Positions 7,107-14,717 of a DNA stretch of 15,091 nucleotides are shown here, in pieces. Made by a program: the position numbers and the translations under genes. Below the pieces are notes generated by a model. That model worked only from the letters and a program-made list of their open reading frames with translations. It was not told the DNA's origin and made no database searches. How positions within the stretch are numbered: position 1 is the first letter of the stretch; each line of letters opens with the position of its first letter. The stretch comes from an uncultured Clostridia bacterium (lineage in GTDB: Bacteria > Bacillota_A > Clostridia > Oscillospirales > Oscillospiraceae): positions 1 to 15,091 of the forward strand of contig CAMJQX010000016.1 of the NCBI GenBank assembly GCA_946408145.1, in the 5' to 3' direction.

Positions 7107-8315
7107 TTATCGGTAGGCAAGCAGGGTGAGGATCACATAGAAGGCGATCATGCCGCAGAAGATCAGGCCCTGCTTGAGCTTGTGTTCGGTCAGAAGTCCC
7201 ACGAACTCGCGCACCGCGGCGTTCGGCCAGAAGTACCATTTGGTCTTCGCGCCCATGCCGACAGCGCGCATCTTGACCCGCCGGGCATAGAGCCCGCCGC
7301 GGAACACGTGGTAGTTGGTGGTCGAGAAGGCGACCTTCCCCTTGGGATCGACCGCCCAAATGATCTCCTTCGAGAACTTCATATTCTCGAAGGTGTCCCG
7401 GGAACGGTCCTCGACCAGGATCCGCTCCTCCGGGATGCCCTGCGCCAGCAGGTAGCCTTTCATGGACGCGGCCTCGGAGATCGGCTCGTCCGGTCCCCGG
7501 CCGCCGGAGGGCACAAAGATCGGTTTCTTTCCTGTCAGTTCCTCCTGCTTCTCGGCGAAGCGGAGCGCCCGGTCGACCCGGCCGCGCAGCAGCGGCGAGG
7601 GCGTCCCGTCCTTCCGGATGCCGCAGCCGAGGATGATGATGAAGTCCTTGTCCGGCTCCGGCTCATACTGCGACACGATGGCGTCCGCCACCATGATGCC
7701 GAGCAGCATGCACTCAAAGTAGAGATAGACCGCGGCGAAGAGGTTGACGATCAGGTCGTGGATCATGACCTCTCTCTGGCTGCCGGAGGCATAGCGGTCA
7801 AACAGGAAGATGAACAGGAGGCCGCCCACCAGCAGGAAGGAGAGGATGATCCCCAGTATGTTGACAAAGCGCTTCCCCTCGTGGCGGATCAGCGAGATAT
7901 TGGACACGCACAGCGCAGTCGAGAAGACGAGGAGAAAGGGCGAGGACAGCAGCACATAGGTCTTGGCCGAATCGAGGATCAGGTGCAGGATCTCCCTGGC
8001 TCCGTAGGTCTCGGGATAACGGATCAGCCTCACGGTGAGCTCGATCTGCAAAATCAGCACCGCTGTCAGAAACAGGGCGAAGCCCATATAAAAGATCGTG
8101 TTGTAGGAATAGGGGTTGTACTGGATCTGCTTGAAGAAGGCCGAAAGCAGGAGCACGAGGACGATCACGTAATACACGATGAAGCTGACGCTGATCGCCG
8201 TGCCGTATTCCTCCGCGCCCAGGCGGAAGAAGAGCGCGAGCAGCGCGAGGAACAGGCCGGAGAGCACCGCGATGTTCCACAGCTTTGGCTTTTTGTCTCT
8301 TGTGTCAAACCTCAT
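7107..8315 (-). CDS. Multi-spanning membrane protein with a DUF218 (YdcF/SanA-like) domain
   Basis: This 402-aa protein has six predicted membrane segments (about 12-32, 40-61, 74-95, 118-138, 151-172 and 187-211). They are followed by a DUF218 domain (about 224-372) and a last hydrophobic segment (383-400). DUF218 landmarks are DFIIILGCGIRKDGTPSPLLRGRVDRA, the PSGGRGPDEPISEA loop, DRSRDTFENM and TTNYHVFRGG. Family members (SanA, YdcF, ElyC) are linked to envelope integrity and polysaccharide or lipid-carrier metabolism, but no reaction is firmly assigned. Its start overlaps the end of the PHP gene by 11 bp and has only a weak Shine-Dalgarno sequence, so translational coupling is likely. Position among envelope genes fits an envelope role, which is inferred. 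Confidence 0.88.
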   Translation of the reverse strand: MRFDTRDKKPKLWNIAVLSGLFLALLALFFRLGAEEYGTAISVSFIVYYVIVLVLLLSAFFKQIQYNPYSYNTIFYMGFALFLTAVLILQIELTVRLIRYPETYGAREILHLILDSAKTYVLLSSPFLLVFSTALCVSNISLIRHEGKRFVNILGIILSFLLVGGLLFIFLFDRYASGSQREVMIHDLIVNLFAAVYLYFECMLLGIMVADAIVSQYEPEPDKDFIIILGCGIRKDGTPSPLLRGRVDRALRFAEKQEELTGKKPIFVPSGGRGPDEPISEAASMKGYLLAQGIPEERILVEDRSRDTFENMKFSKEIIWAVDPKGKVAFSTTNYHVFRGGLYARRVKMRAVGMGAKTKWYFWPNAAVREFVGLLTEHKLKQGLIFCGMIAFYVILTLLAYR

Positions 8316-9189
8316 GCTTTTTCTGCTTCTTTTCCGTATCCTTCAGGAATCTCTTCAGTCCCTCGGGCCACTCGGCGGCCGTGTCCAGCCCCGTGTCGGC
8401 GAGGTCGATCAGCTTGTTCTTCCCGTGGTAGTCGCTCCCCGCCGTCACATACAGGCCGAAGCGCTCCGCGAAGCCGAGGACTTCCCTTCGCATCCTCGGC
8501 GTAAAGCCCGAATAGAATGCCTCGACGCCCTGCAGTCCCAGCTCCATGAGCCGCCGCAGACGCGTCTCCATCTCCCCGCCGAGGATCAGCTGGTCGCCGT
8601 CGCCGTAGCTGGGGTGCGCCAGCACGGGAATGCCGCCGCCGCCCAGGATGGCCTCGATGGCCTGCTCCGGGCGGATATATTCCGTCCGGAAACGGATGCG
8701 GTTGATGAAGTCCTTGATCGCCCGCTCCTTCGTCTCGACATAGCCGAGCTTGACCATCAGGTTCGCGATGTGCGGCTTGCCGGGGTTGTCCTGCGCGAAG
8801 AGCCAGTCCAGATCCGTCTTCGGGAAGGTAAAGCCGAACTCCTTTTCCAGGAACTCCAGCCGCGCCATCACCTTGCCCATGCGCAGACCATGCCCGATCT
8901 CGACAAGCTTTCGGATCGGCTCCGAGTCCGGATCGTAGCCGTAGCCGAGGATGTGATACTTTCCCTCCTCGTCGCGGCAGGAAAACTCCGCCCCGGTCAG
9001 GAAGGCCGGATCGCCCTCTGCCAGAAGCGCGGGGATGATCCGGCCGGCCTTCACCGCATCGTGATCCGTCACGGCGAAGAGGGCGATGCCAGCCTCTTTG
9101 ACGTGCGCGAGGATCTCTTCCGGCGTGTCCGTCCCGTCAGAGACGGTGGTATGCATATGCAGGTCGATTTTGTAGTTCTGCTCCATCAT
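8305..9189 (-). CDS. PHP-domain phosphoesterase (YciV/RnaAM-like)
   Basis: This 294-aa soluble protein carries the PHP metal-binding pattern: DLHMHTTVSDG (His11, His13, Asp18), TDHD (42-44 with His43), Glu68, His79, LAHPS (His192), Glu223 and GSDYHG (Asp253, His255). The length and motif order match the YciV/RnaAM group, which dephosphorylates nucleoside 3',5'-bisphosphates or acts as a short-RNA 5'-exonuclease, depending on the member. The substrate here is not determined. Two ATGs in tandem (9189 and 9186) could serve as start, and the upstream ribosome binding site is weak. It follows the STAS-kinase-HATPase gene after 65 bp and overlaps the DUF218 gene, so it appears to be an integral part of the operon. 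Confidence 0.9.
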   Translation of the reverse strand: MMEQNYKIDLHMHTTVSDGTDTPEEILAHVKEAGIALFAVTDHDAVKAGRIIPALLAEGDPAFLTGAEFSCRDEEGKYHILGYGYDPDSEPIRKLVEIGHGLRMGKVMARLEFLEKEFGFTFPKTDLDWLFAQDNPGKPHIANLMVKLGYVETKERAIKDFINRIRFRTEYIRPEQAIEAILGGGGIPVLAHPSYGDGDQLILGGEMETRLRRLMELGLQGVEAFYSGFTPRMRREVLGFAERFGLYVTAGSDYHGKNKLIDLADTGLDTAAEWPEGLKRFLKDTEKKQKKHEV

Positions 9190-9212
9190 CCAGCTGTCCG
9201 TTCGTCAGGATT

Positions 9213-9235
9213 CGGGAACGGTCTCCGCCGTCCCG
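9213..9235 (-). other. Intercistronic hairpin between the STAS-kinase-HATPase and PHP genes
   Basis: An 8-bp stem (CGGG plus ACGG pairing with CCGT plus CCCG, one bulged A) encloses a 6-nt loop. There is no T-run on either side, so it is not a convincing terminator. It may influence mRNA stability between the two genes. Confidence 0.35.
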
Positions 9236-9254
9236 GAAAGCGCCAGTCAGGCTG

Positions 9255-10808
9255 TCAAAGCCGTTTTTTCAGCGTCAGGATGTTCTGGCCGTCCCGGTAT
9301 TCATAGGCAACGTCGTCCATGATCTGCTTCGTCATGAAGATCCCCAGGCCGCCGATGGCCCGCTGGGAAGCGGGAAGCGTAATGTCCGGGTCCTCCCGCG
9401 CGACGGGATCATAGGGGATGCCGCGGTCCTCGAAGGTGATCGTCACCGACACGGGCTCCCCGGAGATCTCCACGCGCACCTTCGCCTTGCCTTTTTCGGG
9501 GACATAGGCATAGCTCGCGATGTTGACGAAGATCTCCTCGACCGCCACGTTGATCTGCATGAGCGCCTTCATCGGGCAGTCGACCGCCTCCAGCCGCTCC
9601 TCCACGAAGGTCTGCACCTCGGCGAGCTTGGCCTCCTCGGCGTCGATCTCCAGCTCGTTGAAGCTGAAAAGCAGCGTGTCCGTTCTGTCCAGCAGCTCCA
9701 GCAGTTCCTGCTTCCACAGGGCGATCTCCGCCCTGCCCTTCTCCGTCTCCAGGCCCTTGCGGCGGATCGAGCGGCGGATCATGCGGGTATAGCCGATGAT
9801 GCGCGCCTTGTCCTCCACCTCGCAGATCTTGGTCTCGCTGCTCGTGCCCAGATAAGCCTCGAGCGCCTTGCGCCAGAAGGTCCTGCCGGTCTCGAAATCG
9901 AAGCCCTGGAAGTGCAGGATGGTCTCATGGTCGTACTCGGAATAGCCGACAAAGGAGTTGAACATGCTCGCCAGCTCAAAGATCGGGTTGCCGACCGCCA
10001 GCGTGTCCATGTCGATGAGCAGGACCTCGTCGTTCTGCAGCATCAGATTCTTCGTGTGGTAATCCCCGTGGATCATGTGGTCGTCATGCGGCACCGCTTC
10101 CACCATGGCCAGCAGCTTTCTGCCGGCTTCCTCGGGCAGATGGTCCTGCATGAAGCGGGCCCAGTTGAGCGCCGTCTCCTTCATGTCGGGCAGCTTCCCT
10201 TTCGGCACCACCGTCCCGTGGATCTTCTTGAGCATCTTCACGTATTCCTGCACGCAGAAGTCCAGCTTCTCCGGCTCCTGCGCGATGATCTTTGAGAAGG
10301 AGCTCGCGTTGAGCAGCTCGAACACCGAGCCGTAGCTGTCGCCCACGCGCACCACGTCGTAGGAGATGGCGGTGGGAATGCCCAGGATCAGCGCGAGCTT
10401 GGCCACCTCGCGCTCGTGCCGGATGTCATCGAGCGCGTCGGCGTTATTGTACACCTTGATCACATTGTCCTGATCGATGCGGTAGATCGAGCCGTTGGCG
10501 CCGCGGCCGATCTCCTCGCAGCCGTCCAGAGAGACGACGCGATAGGCCTTTTCCACCGTCATCATCTCGGTAAAGCCCGTCATATCCAGAATCTCGTATA
10601 CTTCGGAATTGACGTTCACGATCCGCAGATCCGGGCAGATCTTCTTGATGCGGAGGATGACGCGCAGTCCGGCGGAGGAGATGTATTCCAGCGCAGAGGC
10701 GTCCAGAACAACAGGCTCCCCTCTCTTCCCGTCCAAGCGGTCGAGAATGTTCTTCTCCACCTGGGAAGCGTTATTGGAATCGATCCGTCCCTTCAGTTCA
10801 ATCGTCAT
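9255..10808 (-). CDS. Three-domain partner-switching protein: STAS, APH-like kinase, HATPase
   Basis: This 517-aa soluble protein joins three modules. Residues 1-88 form a STAS (SpoIIAA/RsbV-like) domain with the phosphoacceptor region EYISSAGLR (Ser44/Ser45) and an ending TGFTEMMTVE like that of the stand-alone STAS protein. Residues about 95-350 resemble aminoglycoside/choline kinases: a nucleotide loop GRGANGSIYRI (101-111), candidate Lys118, the catalytic loop HGDYHTKN (Asp249, Asn254) and IDMD (266-268). Residues about 385-517 are an anti-sigma-type HATPase with N-box VAVEEIFVNIA (Asn429), G1 DRGIPYDP (461-468) and G2 GGLGIFMTKQ (486-495). All key residues look intact. The ATG overlaps the PP2C gene by 11 bp and has AAGGGAG upstream. 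It could phosphorylate STAS partners or itself. The target of its APH-like kinase is unknown. Confidence 0.92.
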   Translation of the reverse strand: MTIELKGRIDSNNASQVEKNILDRLDGKRGEPVVLDASALEYISSAGLRVILRIKKICPDLRIVNVNSEVYEILDMTGFTEMMTVEKAYRVVSLDGCEEIGRGANGSIYRIDQDNVIKVYNNADALDDIRHEREVAKLALILGIPTAISYDVVRVGDSYGSVFELLNASSFSKIIAQEPEKLDFCVQEYVKMLKKIHGTVVPKGKLPDMKETALNWARFMQDHLPEEAGRKLLAMVEAVPHDDHMIHGDYHTKNLMLQNDEVLLIDMDTLAVGNPIFELASMFNSFVGYSEYDHETILHFQGFDFETGRTFWRKALEAYLGTSSETKICEVEDKARIIGYTRMIRRSIRRKGLETEKGRAEIALWKQELLELLDRTDTLLFSFNELEIDAEEAKLAEVQTFVEERLEAVDCPMKALMQINVAVEEIFVNIASYAYVPEKGKAKVRVEISGEPVSVTITFEDRGIPYDPVAREDPDITLPASQRAIGGLGIFMTKQIMDDVAYEYRDGQNILTLKKRL

Positions 10809-12591
10809 GTCGTGAGTCTCCCTTGTACTCCATGCACAGCATGGTCAGATCGTCAAACTGCTCCGCGTCTTTCACAAATCCGTCCACAGCGCTGTGGACC
10901 TTGTGCAGGATCTGCTGCGGCGAGGCGTCCGGCTCCTCATTGAGCGCCTTGAGCATGCGCCCGGTGCCGAACATCCTGTTCGCCGCGTCCGTAGCCTCCG
11001 GCACCCCGTCCGTGTACAGGAAAAGCTTCGTGCCGGGCTCAAGCTGTATTTCGTATTCTTTATACCGCGAGTTCTCCATAGCGCCGATGGCCAGGCCATG
11101 TTTGGCCTTGAGAAGCTCAAAGCTGCCGCCCGGCCGCTTGAGCACCGGGTACTCGTGCCCGGCGTTGACCGCCGTGAGCTTGCCGGTGGAGATCTCCAGG
11201 ATGCCCAGCCATACCGTGACGAACATGTCCTCCGGATTGTTGGAGCAGATCGCCTCGTTGGTTTTTTCCAGGATCTCGACGGCGGAGCGGCCCAGCATGG
11301 CGCAGCTCTGCAGGATGATCTTGGAAACCATCATAAAGAGCGCGCCCGGTATGCCTTTTCCGGATACGTCCGCCATGACCAGGCAGAGGTGGTCGTCGTC
11401 GATCAGGAAGAAGTCGTAAAAGTCGCCGCCCACCTCCCGGGCAGGATTCATTACGGCATAGATGTCGAACTCCTTCCGCTGCGGGAAAGGCGGGAAGGTG
11501 TGCGGCACGAAGGCCGCCTGGAGGCGTGTCGCGAGCGAGAGCTCCGTTGTGATGCGCTCCTTCTCCGCGGTGATGGCCTGGTTGCGGCGCATGTACTCGT
11601 CAAGCTCGCTCGTCAGCTCCACGACGTCCTCCGAAAGCTGCCCGACCTCGTTGTGCGGCTTGACGTCAGCCAGGTTCTTTGCCACAGCCGCGCTGTCCTT
11701 TGTTCTCCGGTACAGCCGGATATTCTGCTGGACCTTGTCCAGCGGACGCAGGACGAAAATGAAGAGCATGCCGAGGCACAGCAGCGACAGGAGGATCTGA
11801 TAGAACATGGCGAAGGCGGTCCCGCGCCAGGTCTGGTTATCGATATCCTTCGTCAGGCTCGCGAGCGAATAGGTCATGCCGATCAGCGCCTTGTGCTCGT
11901 CGACGTCGCACAGGAAGGAGTAATAATCCACATACCCGCCGGCGTCGGCCAAAGAGCCGTCGTGCTCGACGGCGCTGCGCATTGCCTCCCGCTGGCTCTC
12001 GCCGACCTCGACAACAACGCCGAGGGGGTAGACCTCCTCATAATTCGTGCCGCGGACGGAGCCGGGATCCGCGCCGCTGAACAGGAAGAACTGACTGTCA
12101 TAGGGCTCATCCGTCAGCACGCAGAAGAGATAGTCGATATTGTGTGTCTGCTTGATCTGATTGATGCGCGTGATCAGCCAGGAATAGCTGATCTCTGCGT
12201 AGAGCTTCTGATCTTCCTCCGACAGGGATCGTGCCGCGGTGAGGCCGATATACTTGATCTGGACGTCCGGGTTGCGCTCCTTGAAGAGCTGGTATTTTTT
12301 CTCGGTCTCTGTCCCCTCGGTGAAATCCGCATCGTACTCGATGTCCAGCGTATCCCAGTGATCGTACCAGTAACGCAGCAGCCAGCGGTAGGCCGGGAAT
12401 TCCCGCACCGTGAGGCTCACCTCATTGGCGATCTCTACGGAGTGGATCTCCGCCTGCAGTTTGACATTGGTGTCCGAGCGGGCGCGCTGCGTCACAAAAG
12501 CGATGATGCCGGTGGCGAGGATGCCCAGCGCGAACAGGGTCGCGACCTGCAGGATGATGCCGCCCTTTCTTTTTTCCATGTTTTCCTTCAT
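10798..12591 (-). CDS. Membrane sensor with HAMP and SpoIIE-type PP2C phosphatase
   Basis: This 597-aa receptor has a membrane helix at about 11-33, an extracytoplasmic region at 34-257 (probably a Cache-like sensor), a second helix at 258-281, a HAMP linker (281-333) with a following coiled stretch, and a SpoIIE/RsbU-type PP2C domain (about 375-588). Metal-binding motifs are intact: VGGDFYDFF (Asp390), MADVSGKGIPGALFM (Asp408), GHEYP, LFLYTDGVPEATD (Asp528) and DDLTML (580-581). Such phosphatases dephosphorylate STAS antagonists, and two STAS proteins are encoded in this operon. The start is uncertain. ATG 12591 has a distant GGGG, and ATG 12579 has AAGGA 4-5 nt upstream, so the protein may begin at residue 5. 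Confidence 0.93.
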   Translation of the reverse strand: MKENMEKRKGGIILQVATLFALGILATGIIAFVTQRARSDTNVKLQAEIHSVEIANEVSLTVREFPAYRWLLRYWYDHWDTLDIEYDADFTEGTETEKKYQLFKERNPDVQIKYIGLTAARSLSEEDQKLYAEISYSWLITRINQIKQTHNIDYLFCVLTDEPYDSQFFLFSGADPGSVRGTNYEEVYPLGVVVEVGESQREAMRSAVEHDGSLADAGGYVDYYSFLCDVDEHKALIGMTYSLASLTKDIDNQTWRGTAFAMFYQILLSLLCLGMLFIFVLRPLDKVQQNIRLYRRTKDSAAVAKNLADVKPHNEVGQLSEDVVELTSELDEYMRRNQAITAEKERITTELSLATRLQAAFVPHTFPPFPQRKEFDIYAVMNPAREVGGDFYDFFLIDDDHLCLVMADVSGKGIPGALFMMVSKIILQSCAMLGRSAVEILEKTNEAICSNNPEDMFVTVWLGILEISTGKLTAVNAGHEYPVLKRPGGSFELLKAKHGLAIGAMENSRYKEYEIQLEPGTKLFLYTDGVPEATDAANRMFGTGRMLKALNEEPDASPQQILHKVHSAVDGFVKDAEQFDDLTMLCMEYKGDSRHDD

Positions 12592-12616
12592 CGATGGAAT
12601 GCCCCTTCCGGAGTAT

Positions 12617-12635
12617 CGGGGCGGCGTCCGCCCCG
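12617..12635 (-). other. GC-rich hairpin between lipoprotein and PP2C genes
   Basis: CGGGGCGG pairs with CCGCCCCG around a CGT loop, giving an 8-bp perfect stem 9 bp past the lipoprotein stop. No T-run follows on the minus strand, so intrinsic termination is unlikely. It could stabilise the 3' end of the lipoprotein message, allowing more lipoprotein than phosphatase, or it could attenuate transcription. Confidence 0.45.
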
Positions 12636-12644
12636 CTCAGCGCT

Positions 12645-14705
12645 TTAGTCTGCCTCGGCAGCCTGGGACAGCGCCGCGAGATCCAGCGGCACCGTCCGGG
12701 TGATCTCGGTCTTGCCCTGCGTGTCCGCAGCGGCAAAGCAGAGATTCCAGCCCTTGCAGAGCACGATGTGATTGGTGCCCGCTGCGACCTGTGTCGCGAG
12801 ATGCATCACACCATCCGGGACCTCAAGGTACGAATCGCGGTCGATGCTCCAGCCGCCGAGCAGCTCGCCCTCGGGCGCGCCGGCGGGTCTGATCTCCCCG
12901 CTCTCGGCGATGTCGCCGAGATCCAGCGCGACGATATTGCGGATCTCTGCCGCGCCTTCAAGGTTTTCATACACGGTCACGACCGCGTAGTAGGGCTTCG
13001 CATCGGGGTAAACGACCGCCGCCTCACACAGCAGGCAGTAGTTTGTGCCGGAGACGAGCTGCGTGCCCAGCAGAGCGACCGGCGTATAGTTCACGCCGAC
13101 GAAGCCCTCCATGGCCTTTTCAAAGGCCTTCTGCGCCTCGCCGCTCATCGCGCCGTCCTCGGTCAGGCTCCAGCCGCCGAGCGTCATGCCGGCGGGCGCT
13201 TCGATCTCCTCGATCTCCGCTTCGGAAAGCGCTGCGACGTCCACGGGCACGGACTGCTTGATCTCGGTCTTGCCCTCGAGATCCTCATACACGAAGTTCA
13301 GGACCCAGCCCTTGCAGAGCACGCAGTGGTTGGTGCCGGAGACGAGCTGCGAGCCGAGGTGCAGCACGGCATCTTCGACCTCGACAGAGGCGTTTCTGTC
13401 CACCGTCCAGCCGCCGAGCATCTTGCCCTGGGGCAGGTCGGAATTGCGGATCTGGCCGCTCTCGGCGATGTCGCCGAGGTCGAGCACGACGATGTTGCGG
13501 ATCTCCGTCTCGCCCTCGAGGCTTTCATAGACGGTCACCACCGCGTAGTAGGCGGGCGCATTGGGCGTAACGGCGGAAGCCTCGCACAGGAGGCTGTAGT
13601 TCGTGCCGGAGACGAGCTGCGTGCCCAGCAGGGCGACCGGCGTATAGTTCACGCCGAGCAGGGCCCCGGAGGCCTTGTCGAAGGCGTTCAGGGCTTCCTC
13701 TGTCACGGCGCCGTCCTCGCTCAGCGTCCAGCCGCCGAGCGTCATGCCTGCGAGATCGTGCACGTCCATGGCCTCGGCCAGGGCGTCATACCACTCCTGC
13801 ATGATCTCGCTCGCCTTGACGGCGGGGTCGGTGTAGCTCAGCTGCCAGAGCGCCTCGTTGTCTCCGTTCCAGACCATGCGGACAAGATTCTCGCCGCCCT
13901 CGGCCTTGAAGAAGTCGAAGCGGGTATCCTCGTCGGGGAAAGCGAGTACGACGTACTCGCCGTCGGGGGCCTCGCCCTCGGCTCGGTCGAGGATCAGGCC
14001 GGAGCTCAGGCGCTCCACATAGGGCAGGGCGTCAAAGCTGCCGCTCTCGGGCGTCAGGGGGCCGTACTGCGTCGTGCTGACGCTGTAGTTCACGTCGGGC
14101 TGGTAGGCGACACGGGCCAGAAACATCTCCAGCTCGCTGTTGCCGAAGCTCGCGGGGCTCAGCTGCGGATTTTCCGCGAGGAAGCCCGCGCGCACGGATT
14201 CCCAGGCCCACTCGGTGAGCTTGTTCCACTGCTCCTGATCGCGCGCCATCGCCTCGCTGTTCTCGCGCACGAAGCGCACATCCGTGGGATGGTTGAAGAC
14301 ATAGTAATTCCCCTCGGAGTCATTGGCGAAGAGCTCCATGCCGGACATGTCATAGCAGAGCATCTCGTGCATCGCGCTCTCGTCGATCCGGCTGATGCCG
14401 AAGAGCCAGCCGGCGCCGTCTTCGTTCCCGGACGCCTCGAGAGACGCCTTCTCCGATACGTTGAAGAGCATGCCGCCTTCTGCTTTCTTCGGCGTCTCGG
14501 TCAGGAGGAGTTCGTCATATTCCAGCGGGATCATCAGCTTCAATCCGCCGTTCTCATAGAGCTTGCCGGCCTCTCCCTCGGGGCGCAGCGCCGTGTCGCC
14601 GACCGTCACGCTTTCTCCGGATGCGGCGAGCGTCGAAGCGTTTCCGCAGGCTGCCAGAGCAAGCAGCATGCAGATCGTCATAAGGATCGCAGTTACTCTT
14701 TTCAT
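12645..14705 (-). CDS. Secreted lipoprotein with four C-terminal cystatin-like repeats
   Basis: This 686-aa protein begins with a lipoprotein signal (MKRVTAILMTICMLLALAAC, lipobox LAAC, Cys20), so it should be anchored to the outer face of the membrane. Residues about 45-318 form a domain I cannot name. Residues 321-686 contain four modules that each start with LGGW and carry a cystatin-like Q-x-V-x-G loop: QLVSG at 363, 453 and 549, and the degenerate QVAAG at 639, followed by TNY/TNH and LLCE or LCKG. The modules alternate in type (A-B-A-B), showing duplication of a pair. The spacing GG, then helix, then QxVxG, then paired strands matches the cystatin fold. The ATG has AAGGTG about 8 nt upstream and lies 12 bp after the STAS gene. 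A role as ligand-binding or protease-interacting input to the neighbouring PP2C sensor is inferred. Confidence 0.85.
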   Translation of the reverse strand: MKRVTAILMTICMLLALAACGNASTLAASGESVTVGDTALRPEGEAGKLYENGGLKLMIPLEYDELLLTETPKKAEGGMLFNVSEKASLEASGNEDGAGWLFGISRIDESAMHEMLCYDMSGMELFANDSEGNYYVFNHPTDVRFVRENSEAMARDQEQWNKLTEWAWESVRAGFLAENPQLSPASFGNSELEMFLARVAYQPDVNYSVSTTQYGPLTPESGSFDALPYVERLSSGLILDRAEGEAPDGEYVVLAFPDEDTRFDFFKAEGGENLVRMVWNGDNEALWQLSYTDPAVKASEIMQEWYDALAEAMDVHDLAGMTLGGWTLSEDGAVTEEALNAFDKASGALLGVNYTPVALLGTQLVSGTNYSLLCEASAVTPNAPAYYAVVTVYESLEGETEIRNIVVLDLGDIAESGQIRNSDLPQGKMLGGWTVDRNASVEVEDAVLHLGSQLVSGTNHCVLCKGWVLNFVYEDLEGKTEIKQSVPVDVAALSEAEIEEIEAPAGMTLGGWSLTEDGAMSGEAQKAFEKAMEGFVGVNYTPVALLGTQLVSGTNYCLLCEAAVVYPDAKPYYAVVTVYENLEGAAEIRNIVALDLGDIAESGEIRPAGAPEGELLGGWSIDRDSYLEVPDGVMHLATQVAAGTNHIVLCKGWNLCFAAADTQGKTEITRTVPLDLAALSQAAEAD
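12648..13187 (-). repeat. Tandem coding repeat, copy 2 (A-B cystatin-like pair)
   Basis: This is the second copy (residues 507-686), beginning MTLGGWSLTEDGA. It is in frame with copy 1, and the last six codons of the unit are lost at the C-terminus. It ends at the lipoprotein stop. Confidence 0.85.
13188..13745 (-). repeat. Tandem coding repeat, copy 1 (A-B cystatin-like pair)
   Basis: This is the first 186-codon copy (residues 321-506 of the lipoprotein), beginning MTLGGWTLSEDGA. It recurs exactly 558 bp further along the gene. The DNA around 13609-13656 is nearly identical to that around 13051-13098, differing at only a few positions. Confidence 0.85.
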
Positions 14706-14717
14706 GCCGGATGCACC

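Noticed and set aside
12648..13745. Insertion sequence or CRISPR-like repeat in the lipoprotein gene
   Set aside because: The 558-bp repeat is in frame, encodes paired protein modules and has no terminal inverted repeats, transposase or regular short spacers.
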